NCBI GenBank assembly: GCA_024114885.1
Contig: CP099419.1
Location: 2,728,001 to 2,792,000, forward strand
From: Septoria linicola
Lineage: Eukaryota; Ascomycota; Dothideomycetes; Mycosphaerellales; Mycosphaerellaceae
Direction: 5' to 3'
Length of the DNA: 64,000 bases
Below, in pieces: positions 1-10,154 of the stretch; position 1 is the stretch's first letter, and each line of letters opens with the position of its first letter. The notes beneath the pieces are model-generated. The model made no database searches. It saw only the letters and a program-made list of their open reading frames with translations, and was not told where the DNA came from. Made by a program: the position numbers and the translations under genes.

Positions 1-456
1 GTCGCTCGCTCAAGATCAGCTTCAAGAACATTCGTTTCTGCCCTCTTTTGCGCACCTCTGCCGACCGTCAGACTGGGCCGGCTGTGTACTCTGCACTCAC
101 GCGAGACGGAGTCAACTCTCGAGCCGCATTAATCTGCCAGCCCAGCGGCCTTGGGCAGCATCCGGAACAGGCATCCGCAATCATAACCATAACAATCAAC
201 TTTTCCTGCTCCACCAGGCCAACATATACGCCATCTCCGATCAACTCCAAGTGCTCGACACCATCAAGTTGAAGCTTGGACGACTTTGCCATTCAAGGTC
301 GCACAAAAGGTACTCGTTCTAGTCTCAAACCGCTCTATCAGCACCCTCTACGCGTCTCCAACCGTCAATCTGGCGACTGTCTATGCATCACCGCCTTTCT
401 CGCCGTTGGCGTCGACGCGGAAAGGGATAGAATACGGAGACCGTTACGATTCTGGA
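1..456. other. 5' flank of the first gene
   Basis: No gene is supported here. The frame of the downstream gene stays open back to a TTG at 286, but there is no in-frame ATG before 457, so this is read as promoter and 5' untranslated sequence. The window begins inside this intergenic stretch. Confidence 0.5.
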
Positions 457-1747
457 ATGGACTACAATGACCCATCACGACGGCCGTACGCGCAGCAGAC
501 CCCATATGGTGCCCAGCAGTCGCAGAGCAGTAGTGCTCAGCCGGGCAGCCAGTACAACACTCCTGGCGGGTCTGTGGAGCGCTTTAGGCAGTCTTCGGGT
601 TACCTGCAACAGTCTCCGCAGACTGTGCCTTCGACTGCAAGAGCTAGCAGCGATGCGCATGTGTACGGCTTTGGGCAAGGCTCACAATATGGAGCTGGTG
701 CAACCGCTGCAGCACAGTCGATGCAGTACGCCACAGATCTGCAGAGCGCGGACGTGCAGCGACAGAGCGATAGTTCGCAGTATCAGCAGTATGGATCCAC
801 CCAAATGTATGGTATGGCACAGCCCACGCAACAGGCGACACAGTCGGCTTATGATCCCGTTTCACGATATTCCCAACGTCCCGGGACTGCATCCGAGACA
901 CTGGCTTCTCAATTTGCGGCGTCACAAACGGCGGCACAGTATTACCTTGCAGGACAGTCGCTTCCGAGTGCGACAGTGCCCGAATTGGCGGCACCACACC
1001 TTCCATCACAATATCAGCCTTCTGCATACGCAGCCGCTGGACCTTCGTCCACATACGCAAGCGCGATGATGGATCCTACGCAACCTAGCGCCTACTCGTA
1101 CGCTACTGCAGCCCATCAGTATACGCCCAGCTCTGCGCAATCCGTAGATCAAGCTTTCGCCACTTATCAAAACCAGATTCGGACGCTGTTTACGAGTGTG
1201 CGTGATGGTTCATTGCGCGACGTTGGCTCACTGTTGATGGATGTCTCGCACTATTTGCTGGGCAATGCTGAGGCCTTGGGTAAGTCAAACATACAATCAT
1301 TCTTGTATTGCCTTTAGCTGAGCTAATTGCAGTGGCAGGCCTTACGCGCGACGACGATAACTTGCACGATGAGCGCATTCGACTCTGGGATGAATTCAAT
1401 CGGGCATGGCTCGTGACACTTGAAAGGCAGCGCGAGCTCACGCAAGAGTATGTGCGCAACCAAGGACTGCGCGAGCCACAGTCTATCATGAGCTCCCAGA
1501 TACTTGAACATCTATCGAGGGAATTGGTGCGACTTTGTGACAGCGTGGAAAAGCATGGGTTGGTCGATTATCAGATGGGAGTAGCGGAAGAAGAAATTAT
1601 GGATCGTAAGTGCTCCTTCCAATTCATGCTATGCACTGCTCGTTGCTGACACTTTCTGCAGTACTCATTCAATGCCTGAATGTACTGGACCCCGAGAGCG
1701 TGACTACTGGCGCAGAGTCGTCAGCGTCAGCTTCGAGAGATCGATAG
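457..1747 (+). CDS. Q/S/A/Y-rich protein with helical C-terminus, unknown function
   Basis: Three exons (457-1279, 1333-1605, 1662-1747) join to a 393-residue protein. Intron 1 (53 nt) has a GTAAGT donor and a CTAATTGCAG 3' end; intron 2 (56 nt) has GTAAGT and TCTGCAG. The frame runs without stops to a TAG at 1745-1747. ATG 457 is the first in-frame methionine (peptide start MDYNDPSRR). Residues 1 to about 235 are low-complexity (Gln, Ser, Ala, Tyr), as in prion-like or RNA/chromatin-associated proteins. From about residue 235 the protein becomes a compositionally normal, probably helical domain rich in charged residues and Leu, including a WDEFN motif, and this part spans both splice junctions. 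That domain looks like a conserved fungal family, but I do not recognise it and assign no function. It is convergent with the Bos1 gene. Confidence 0.8.
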
Positions 1748-3803
1748 CGATAGCCAACCGGTCAGCCACTCAAACGGTCGACCTGATCCCCCTCGAGCAC
1801 CGCAAGGCCTCGCGGCACAACAGTCGGGCTCGCTACGATGCAATGTCGTGAGCCTCGGAGAGCTTCGGGGCAGTACTGCGCTGCGCATACTAAATTACTG
1901 TACTATGCTGTTTACACGATACCACTGTTACTCGGGGCGAGGATTCCAATGCATTTGACGGACTGCATGAAGAGATGACTAATTATAGCTTTGTACGCTG
2001 CTACGGTGTCAACGAGGAATTAGAAGTGTTGACCTGGCATATTGTGCTTACTGCTGGAAATGGGGGGCGGCATTCTCGGCTGGTCCAGAAAGAGATCACC
2101 CGACTTACTACAATAATAAAGATGACAAGAGCAGCATGGATGAGTGTAAATAATACCCAGACGTACGGGTCTGTTTTGCTGTGCAACGTGTTCACTGTGC
2201 CTTGCAGCCTCAATCTGGGCGGCATCGATCAACTGGGCCAGATTGCTGGCCAGGATCATGAGAGCTCCCTGCCCAATGACAATGAATGTGTTTGTTTATT
2301 CAGTCTGGCCCCTCTAAACTTGCAGGGCATGGACGATAGATGATTCTTACGTTCGAGCATCTTAAGCAATTGCACGACGAGGATCGCTTCCGACTCCCTT
2401 TGCTGCTAGTCCTGCACAGTCCTGTGTACACCATGTCCAGCAAAATATGCAAGGCTTGCGTGCCGTGTCACAGCGCAACAGCCGAGAAATACAGTGGGAT
2501 TGACTTTCGCGGAAGAGCTATATCCATGGTATAGGCAATTGAAAGCGGTCGAATCTTAACGTGTGGTTGGGCTTCCGATCCTAGAGCTGTCAAGCTTACT
2601 TGCCGAACTTCATCACAAAAAAGAAACCCGAAATCGCCCTTGGGCGCTAGTCTTGCTTCTCCACAAACGCCAACGATCGATCGGAAATCTGGTGTCGGGC
2701 CTCAATTCTTCAGCCACATCACTTGTCGCAAGTCAACGGCCAGGTCCTACCGGAGCATGCCAGAACAAGGAACCGAGTCTGTACATCGGCTCGTGTCGGC
2801 GACAAGGGCCTGACCGAGAATACCGGCCTCCTGGGCAATACCTATGATCAGCTTCTGGTCCCGACGTCACTTGGTCGTCGTATAGCTGGGATGACAGACT
2901 TTATAGGAAGGATTGTCTTCCTCGTTTGACTCTAGACACCACGCCGCCGTGCTGGCAGCCAAGTCGAAGGTACTTGTTGCCGGTGCCTGCTATCGGCGAA
3001 ATGTCCAGAGCTGGTGCCTGGGCAGTGTTTGAGCCAGCTGCCGCATGCGCCGGCCAGGGAAGACGGCGAGGAGACTCGAGTCTTGTAGATTTGGGCATAA
3101 GCGCGCTGCATGGAGGCCAAATGCAGCCTTCACAGAACAACACGCCAGAGCGTCACTGTCAACGAGAGTCGGATGTGTGCTTGTAAGAGGACAATGGGTG
3201 ACTCGACGCGAGGCCATCGTAAGATTGCTTGTCAGCCTGATCATGAGCTCAGGGTTCCTTGCTGTATTTGGTGTTCTATGGCTTCGATTATCGTTCTCGT
3301 TCGCTGCAAATATACGCTTCCCTGTGCCGACGTCGCTGTCTTCGTAGTTACCATTTCGATACACTCGCTATCGGTACATTACACAAGGCGCTCCACTGAA
3401 GCAAGCAGCGGTTGCAACTAGAGACTACAACCAACCTGCAATTGCTACGAAGCACAGCATCGAGGAAGATCTTGCCGAGATGGAGAAATGTGTCCTCAAG
3501 AATAAAGCCCGATCACAAAGTGGAAAGCTGATCAGGCTGTATAAAAAGGAAAGCAACTTCGTCTATGTTGCATCCTCGGTAGACGTCGCTTCCCATGGGA
3601 ATGGAGAAGTACGCATATGCTTAATTGGATGCGTAGTATCGTGTGGCGACTGGGTGAATGCGCGAGACAACCCGGTGTCGAAAGTGTAGTGTCATTCGTT
3701 AGAGCATGGTCCGTTCTGTCTGCCGGCAATGCACGATAAGCAATGTGTCGCCCCCAACGCCTCGCTAAATTGTCCCACTGGACAGACGCACAAAGCTACA
3801 GTT
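1748..3803. other. 2.06-kb intergenic region, no supported gene
   Basis: This lies between two convergent genes and must hold both 3' untranslated regions. Only short overlapping frames on both strands occur, with no recognisable domain and no convincing splice chain. No tRNA or repeat array was seen. Confidence 0.5.
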
Positions 3804-4610
3804 TCAACGAAACCATTTCATCACGAAGTAGACAAACACAATGAACAATACCAGGCCTCCCCAAAATATCCACTTGTCTTGCTTGGCTCGTCGGTTGACC
3901 ATGCGGATCGTGTCTCCAGAGATGCCCAGTGTGGTTCCAATGTCGTAAAGTTTACGTTGTGTGCCCTTGAGCATTTCTCGCTGGTCTCCCAGGTCGCCCA
4001 ATACAGCCCTACCTCTCTCGAGGTATTCGTCCAGCGTCGTGTTGGCTGATGAGAAAAACGTGTTCTCTCGCAGTGCGTGGTCCTCTCGCCCCTGGTCGGC
4101 TCCGAGTCCATAAGGCGATTGATAGGAACTGTAGGAGTTACCCTGCTGACCAGGCACGAAATTGGGATTGTTCGTGCGAAACAGCGGATTCACGTTCTCT
4201 CCTCTCCCATTAGAGGCATTTGTAGCTAGGCTTGTCTCTGCGTATGGATTCTCAGGAGTTTCGCTGCCACCTCCAGCGTAGCCTCGCCGCTGCCCGAAAA
4301 GCTCAGAGCGCTGCTCGACATGATGCTGTTGCTCGCGCTCAGCTTTCAACTCCGCGAATCTGCTCTTGAACTCCAAGAGATCTGAGCGGAAGTTGGCAAT
4401 GCGTTCGCGACCCTTTTCGGCCTTCTCGGGAATGAGCTCGCTGTCCAGAGACTTTTGGTAGTCGTCTAGAGTGCGCGTGAAACTCGTGAGAAGAGTTGTG
4501 ATTTGACCTTGCAAGGCAGCCGAATTGGATGGAGCATCGGAGGCGAGCGTGTCGAGGTTGGACCGTAGAGACTTGGATTGACGAAGAGCGTTATTGTACA
4601 GCGCCGACAT
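3804..4610 (-). CDS. BOS1: ER-Golgi SNARE Bos1 (membrin family)
   Basis: Single exon, 268 residues, ATG at 4610. Bos1 is a Qb-SNARE on ER-derived COPII vesicles that pairs with Sed5, Bet1 and Sec22 for ER-to-Golgi fusion (family knowledge). The N-terminus (MSALYNNALRQ) closely matches the yeast Bos1 start. It is followed by a helical region to about residue 100, a Ser/Gly/Asn-rich linker, and a SNARE helix at about 185-245 with a Gln in the DQREML segment at the expected zero layer. A single C-terminal membrane anchor (about 246-265, Trp-Ile-Phe-Trp then aliphatics) ends in KWFR, as in tail-anchored SNAREs. The length is slightly above yeast Bos1 because of the linker. It is divergent from the PTEN-like gene, with 311 bp between the start codons. 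Confidence 0.93.
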   Translation of the reverse strand: MSALYNNALRQSKSLRSNLDTLASDAPSNSAALQGQITTLLTSFTRTLDDYQKSLDSELIPEKAEKGRERIANFRSDLLEFKSRFAELKAEREQQHHVEQRSELFGQRRGYAGGGSETPENPYAETSLATNASNGRGENVNPLFRTNNPNFVPGQQGNSYSSYQSPYGLGADQGREDHALRENTFFSSANTTLDEYLERGRAVLGDLGDQREMLKGTQRKLYDIGTTLGISGDTIRMVNRRAKQDKWIFWGGLVLFIVFVYFVMKWFR

Positions 4611-4921
4611 GGTGAAGGATGAGTTATTGTTTCATGGCGAGAAGGCTAACTAACCACTGTTGAAAGAGCTGTGGTGTGAATAGCAACAAAACATAATTTG
4701 TTTAAGTGACATGTGGCAGGAGCACAATTTCAGGGTAAGAATGCGGGCCGAGAGCTTGGCAGAACATCACGTCACCGTCACAAGTATACCGGCCGGACTC
4801 TGGAGCATGCATCTCGTCTGCAATGTTCCTGCATGGTGAACAGTCAACGAGACTGGTTCTCCTGCACTCGCCCCTGACAATATGTGCTGCTGACAAGACC
4901 ATTACAACCTGAATATATACC
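4611..4921. promoter_or_regulatory. Divergent promoter region between BOS1 and the PTEN-like gene
   Basis: The 311 bp between two outward-facing start codons must hold both promoters. No clear TATA box for either direction stands out, although an ATATATAC run lies directly before the PTEN-like ATG. A shared bidirectional promoter is inferred from spacing alone. Confidence 0.45.
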
Positions 4922-6712
4922 ATGGACATTCTCCGGCAGATTGTGGCGTCCCCACGGGCTCGTCATGATGAAGCTGGCTTGGACCTTTGCTACGTGACGG
5001 ACAAGATCGTTGCAACATCGGGCCCGTCTGGGACCTATCCTCAGCTCGCTTACCGTAACCCACTCAAAGACCTCGTGAAGTTCTTGGACTCGAAGCACAA
5101 GGACAATTGGGCCATCTGGGAGTTCCGGGCAGAGGGCACAGGATATCCAGACGAAGAAGTCTATGGCAGGATCCGGCATTATCCATGGCCCGATCACCAT
5201 CCGCCGCCTTTTGCACTTGTGCCTCTTATTGTTGGGAGCATGCGACAATGGCTGAACGAAAAGGAAGGCAGAGTTGCTGTTGTGCATTGCAAGGCCGGAA
5301 AAGGTCGGAGCGGGACTATCTCCTGCTCGTACCTAATCAGTGAGGAAGGCTGGAAACGAGGCGACGCCATGAAGCGATTCACAGAGCGAAGGATGCGACC
5401 AGGTTTCGGCAACGGCATCAGTATTCCGAGTCAGCTGAGGACTCTCACATATGTCGAACGTTGGACAGACACAGGCAAGAAGCCGTACATTGATCGACCT
5501 ACCGAAATAGTTGAGCTCCATGTCTGGGGACTCAGAGATGGCGTCAAGATTGCTGTCGAGGGCTATGTTGACGAAGGAAAGGTTATTAAAAGCTTCCACA
5601 CTTTCCGCAAAGAGGAACGAAAGACAGTCAGAGGACAGATCAGGAAAGACACGGGCTTTGCCGATGTGGCTATGGAGATGATGGGCAAGAAGAAGAGCGA
5701 GGATACAGCAGATGCGGGTAAACAGATCAAGCACGCGGAAAAGACGGAAGGGGTTGTCGAAGAGAGGAAGCCAGATCATGATGATCGGGATGGTGGAGAC
5801 GTAGTATTCAAACCCAGCAAACGAATCGTGCTGCCGAGTTCCGATGTCAACCTGGATTTCGAGCGGCGCAACAAGAGCAAATACGGGGCCTTCACAATGG
5901 TCACTTCTGTGGCTCATGTCTGGTTCAACACGTACTTTGAAGGCAACGGGCCAGAACAGAATGGTAGACCAGACGAGAGTGGTGTCTTCACTATTGACTT
6001 CGATGCGATGGATGGCATAAAGGGCTCATCGCGGAAAGGCACAAAGAGCTTCGATAAGATCCAAGTCGTGTGGAAGGCGGTTGATGTGGAAGGCCAACCT
6101 TCTGTGACTGTCACAGAGCCGTCAGAGTCGACGGATGACATTCCTCAGGCAAAACCTGCCAATTGGCAAGGAGGCACAGATCAGCTGTCCAACGACTTTG
6201 AGAAGAAGCTCGGATTGCGTGAAGCCGACTCTGATAGTGCAGATGTCAGTCGCGCCAGTAGCGTAAGAACAGACCATAACAGCGATAAGGACGAGGTCAG
6301 GAGCGAGCTGGACACTGTCCAAAGTGTCGGTCCCGACGGCACACCTTTGCGCGAGACAAGGGCGGCTGACGTCGCCAAACCGAAAAGCAGCACCATGCAC
6401 ACGAGCACAATAAACGCCAGCAACGCGACCACATCATCTGCATTTGAACAGGATGTACCGACACAAAACAACATAGGAACAGGCATCCCATCATCCACAG
6501 ATGGTACCTCCGACAAGCCTCTGTGGATAGATCAGAGGCCGCAAGGCGACGCAACAGGTCAAATCAGTTCGCCAAGTGTCTCCAACGGCGAGCAAAAGCA
6601 CATCTCCACTGCAGATCTGCCTGGAGGCAAGTCTGAAAACGAACTTGGCAAGCACCACGAACATAGCCCAGGACATTTGTCATTGAACAAGAACACGAAA
6701 CCTAGCTCGTGA
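4922..6712 (+). CDS. TEP1: PTEN-type phosphoinositide 3-phosphatase (Tep1 family)
   Basis: Single exon, 596 residues. PTEN enzymes remove the 3-phosphate of PtdIns(3,4,5)P3. The active-site loop HCKAGKGRSG has Cys at residue 123 and the Arg at 129, and both loop lysines that give PTEN its inositide specificity are present; the only difference from human PTEN in this loop is Ser for Thr after Arg. The WPD-type loop reads YPWPDHHPPP with the Asp near 91, at essentially the human PTEN position. The phosphatase domain covers about 1-190 and a C2-like beta-rich region about 195-400, with a charged insert near 240-300. The last 190 or so residues are a Ser/Thr/Asp-rich disordered tail, longer than in yeast Tep1. 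The ATG follows ATATATACC, a good context. Confidence 0.92.
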   Translation: MDILRQIVASPRARHDEAGLDLCYVTDKIVATSGPSGTYPQLAYRNPLKDLVKFLDSKHKDNWAIWEFRAEGTGYPDEEVYGRIRHYPWPDHHPPPFALVPLIVGSMRQWLNEKEGRVAVVHCKAGKGRSGTISCSYLISEEGWKRGDAMKRFTERRMRPGFGNGISIPSQLRTLTYVERWTDTGKKPYIDRPTEIVELHVWGLRDGVKIAVEGYVDEGKVIKSFHTFRKEERKTVRGQIRKDTGFADVAMEMMGKKKSEDTADAGKQIKHAEKTEGVVEERKPDHDDRDGGDVVFKPSKRIVLPSSDVNLDFERRNKSKYGAFTMVTSVAHVWFNTYFEGNGPEQNGRPDESGVFTIDFDAMDGIKGSSRKGTKSFDKIQVVWKAVDVEGQPSVTVTEPSESTDDIPQAKPANWQGGTDQLSNDFEKKLGLREADSDSADVSRASSVRTDHNSDKDEVRSELDTVQSVGPDGTPLRETRAADVAKPKSSTMHTSTINASNATTSSAFEQDVPTQNNIGTGIPSSTDGTSDKPLWIDQRPQGDATGQISSPSVSNGEQKHISTADLPGGKSENELGKHHEHSPGHLSLNKNTKPSS

Positions 6713-7090
6713 GCATGTTGTAGATTCAGCCCGAAGTGCTGCACGAAGAAAAAGCTTCTGTGGGTTTAGCGTGGCGTTGCAGCTTTTGAAAACTTTGATA
6801 GAGGAATGATACCACATAGCAGCATAGAATGAAGACAGACATGGACTATATACATTCAGACTTACATAGCAGTCGAGGTTAGCGTCGCGGCCGTGTCCAC
6901 GGCGCGGCCTTTGACCTTGTTCAAATCTCGACGTTAGGCAGCATGCTTCTTGTCTCATCGCCAACGCGCCATGCCCAATATGTATACCAAGCAGTATTAT
7001 GTCAGAGGCACATTCCTTCTTCCTAGATCGCAGGGTGTAAAGAGCTCTGAATCGTGACCTTGCCTGAAAGGCTTGAATGGGTGCCCACCC
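6713..7090. other. Convergent intergenic region
   Basis: These 378 bp separate the stop codons of the PTEN-like gene (+) and the carnitine acetyltransferase gene (-), so they hold two 3' untranslated regions. No gene, repeat or strong terminator-like structure was seen. Confidence 0.45.
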
Positions 7091-9221
7091 CTACAATCTA
7101 GCCTTGACACTCGTACCCTCGCTCTCCAGGACTGCTCTGATGTCCTGTGCCGCCTCATTGAGGAAGAAAGCCATGCGCTCAGCGCCAAGGTTCTTGCTCA
7201 CAATGTTGAACTGGACGCTGTTCTCATTGATCATGTAGGCCATTCTGTGAAGACATGTGTTAGCAACAATTCCCCTCCATTTGCAGACTGTAACTCCGTG
7301 TACTCACCCCCATCCATCGTCGATGACCTGACTCCATCCGTAGCCATTGTAGTATTCTGAGGAAAGTTGACTTGAAGAGATGAACCACGAACTGCTGTAG
7401 GTGTAGGCAGGGTCCTTGAAGATTTCGGGCACAGCCTCGCCCTCTTGCAACAATTTCTTCAATCCGAAAAGATGTCGGTCAACTCCCTTTCCGTCCGAGG
7501 CTGCGGTGATGTATTCAGTGTGCGCCGAAATGGCCTTTCGGAAAAGTTCGCGGCATTCGTCGTTCGTGCTTAATGGGTGGTTCATAGCACTACAGAAGGC
7601 AACGACCTCGTCTGACACAGTTCTGCAGGTCTCCGTTCGGCCTTCCTGGAAACGTCTCGTAGCGGCAGATTCGTAGGTTGGTCGGTTCTTGCCATAGAAC
7701 TTGTGGTAGCCTAGTTGAATGATCATCTGGACATAAGCATCGGGCGAGCACTTGAACTTCTTCATCAGTCCTTTTCCGTAACCTTGGAAGGCCTCTACGC
7801 GGAGCTCGTGCTGGCTCATGAGCCCAATGTGGTGCGTCTGTGCTAAAGCAACGTCGGCGTAGTTCTCGCCAGAGAGCTTGAACTTCAGTGGTGCTGGGTC
7901 GGGGATGTCAGATCGGAATTGCGGGTTCTCAAAATCGAGCTTCTCGTTGAAGATCCAGTGCATGATCGTGTCGTTCAGTCTGTGTGTGGGTGTGCCGTCC
8001 ATCATGCTGTGTTCACCGTTGAATCCTGAGGTTCCATTGTCGTTGACGATGAATTGCACGGGCTTGTCGAACCATCTGTTGCTGCCGTCCCCATGCCAGT
8101 ACTGGTGCGCACGCTCGTGGAGTGTTATAGGTGTAGCATCGTCAAGGCAGACAACGAAAGACGCACCCTCGATTGCCTCGAGGACTGCTTTGTTCCCAGG
8201 GTTTGACTTGATGAGCCTTTCGCGCATGTCTGTCCAGTTGTCGCGATTCTCCGTAGTCATAACGCCGATAGCTGGGGCCTTTTCTGCCATCTCATAGACG
8301 CGTCTGAACTGGTGCTCCAGCTCTTTCGCGCTCAGATTCTGGCCGTTGTGGGTGTGTGGCACCTTGAAGAAGGCGTTCTTTCGAATGGCGAGAATGTGCT
8401 GGTTCTGCTGAGCATCGTATTTTACTGGGAAGTCTGCTGGCTTTGCTGGAACTCTGCATGCATTGAACATGTAGACGTACGAGCTCATGGCCATTGGCAG
8501 CTTCTTCATGTACTCGGGCTCCAGAGAGCCCTCATCGACCTGCTTCTTGAACTCGAGCGTTGCAACTGAGATGGCGGCGGCGCGCTTGGCCGGGTCTCTG
8601 CGCCTCCGGTCGTCACGATGGCTGTAGAAGTATGAAACATAGGGGACGATTGGATCGCGGTAGCCCAAATATGCCGCATTGTTCCACCACTCCGACAACC
8701 AGTTCTTGGTTTCTGGGTCTGCAGCCCTGGCATTCAATCTTTCCTGCAGAGTGTGTCCGATCGCGCCAGGCTTTATGAAGGCCTCAACGGCCATTTTGGT
8801 GTTGTCATATTCTGCGGGCGTGAGTAGTGGGTGGACAGACTTCAGATAGCGCTTCGCGGTCTCTTCGAGTGTGGGCACGGGAAGGCGTGGAAGCGAGTCC
8901 TCGAACCGGAGCATGGCACCTTTGCTGTGGTCTTCTTGGTATCCTGAACTCGCCATGTGGTCAGCTTGTTCTCCATGTTCCACACCATGCGGCACTGCAC
9001 ATACCCGCCGGCAGATTGCTCTGCTTCCGCTTTTGCTGTTGCACCATCTTGAGTGTCTGTTGACGGAGTTAGCTTTGCTCTCTTAAGCAGTACTTCGGCG
9101 GAAGTATATATGCACTGCGCACCTGCAAGCCTACAGCAGCTGGAGCTGGAGAAATCCGTCGGTTGACAATTGCTGGAGCAGCAGTATAGAAGGCCTTTCG
9201 TCTGGCAAGCGCCGCGAACAT
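7091..9221 (-). CDS. CAT2: Carnitine O-acetyltransferase, mitochondrial/peroxisomal
   Basis: Four exons (9123-9221, 9005-9056, 7308-8943, 7091-7244) give 646 residues, the usual length for fungal Cat2. The enzyme transfers acetyl groups between CoA and carnitine so that peroxisomal or cytosolic acetyl units can enter mitochondria. The catalytic His sits in GEHSMMDG near residue 362, and the choline/carnitine acyltransferase fold spans about 65-640. Exon 1 encodes a basic, Ala/Arg-rich, acid-free 33-residue presequence typical of mitochondrial import. The protein ends in ARL, fitting the peroxisomal PTS1 pattern [SAC][KRH][LM]. A second methionine at codon 37 (ATG 9045-9047, exon 2) would give a form without the presequence. 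An in-frame ATG also exists at 9272, but 9221 gives the better presequence. The last exon was placed by a GTGAGT donor at 7307 and an acceptor ending at 7245; it restores the family C-terminus. Confidence 0.93.
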
Positions 9222-10154
9222 GGCACAACGTCTGAAGCAGAGGAAAAGAAGGAATGAGACCAGTGGCCTCAACTAAGAATATTAATTGTTGATAGCCGAA
9301 ACACCCTGTCTCTCCCGCGATGGATGCTGATGCTCTGCGCGTGGAGCTCGTGGCCGGGCGGACGTCACACGGCGTGTACAAAGTAGTTTTGCCTCGGCTC
9401 ACGTTTGCAGGCTGGTTGTCTCGGCTGCGGCCTTGGGGAATATTAATATTTTCGCGCGCCGCGTTGTGATTTTGTTATTGCATTGGAAGCTGGTGATAAT
9501 CGTCTGCGATAAATGTGAGGCATGCGACAAAGAGTCTGTTTAAGCTATCGCTGCCTTCTCCTGCCCAGCGCAGCGACAGCGCAACGTTAACAAGTACTTG
9601 TAGCTCCCGGTCCTCCCCAGGCTATCCCACAAGAAAAGGAGCCGGCGAAACTATGATCTGGGCCTTGGTATGCCGAGCTCTGTTGCTATGGGCCGAGTTA
9701 TGTGCGATTATGCCGTGGTAATTCTTGGTTGCACATGAGGGCTTGGTGAATCGATGCGGAAGGGCTACGGTCCTGTTGACATGTGTTTATCAGGAGTCAG
9801 CTGAAGGGGTGCTCGACATCTGCGCATGTGAGATGTCCTCCAGGTGAATAACGAGATCGGCATGGCACTTGCTAGGCGCCAGGCGAGCTCTCCGTGAAGC
9901 TACGATGCATGTAAGTGAGGCTGCGGCCAGACATGTGAGCGATCGTAAAAATTCGTGGGTGTTATGCAGCGGCAATCTTCGCGGACATGCTAGGACACTG
10001 GCAGCAGAGTGCCGAAATGAGAAACAGGCTGACGTTACACACATGAAGTTTTGGGGAATAATCTACAGCTGGCGTACAGAAGCTCTATGCATTCAACCCT
10101 CCATCACAGCGCCTGCGCACAACGAGACACCGTGGTTCTTTCAACTTTCAAGCC
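9222..10154. other. Intergenic region: CAT2 promoter and MDH 3' flank
   Basis: No gene is supported in these 933 bp. Next to CAT2 lies a perfect 12-bp AT palindrome (aatattaatatt, 9439-9450) followed at once by a CG-rich run, a contrast that may mark promoter architecture. Small open frames near 9515 and 9790-10204 show no recognisable protein. Confidence 0.45.

Noticed and set aside
1975..2343. 122-codon plus-strand frame between the first gene and BOS1
   Set aside because: It lies in the probable 3' flank, the translation resembles no protein family, and competing frames of similar length exist on the other strand.
8842..9402. 186-codon minus-strand frame over the start of CAT2
   Set aside because: It reads through two CAT2 introns and part of the promoter in a mixed frame. 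The spliced gene explains the region better.
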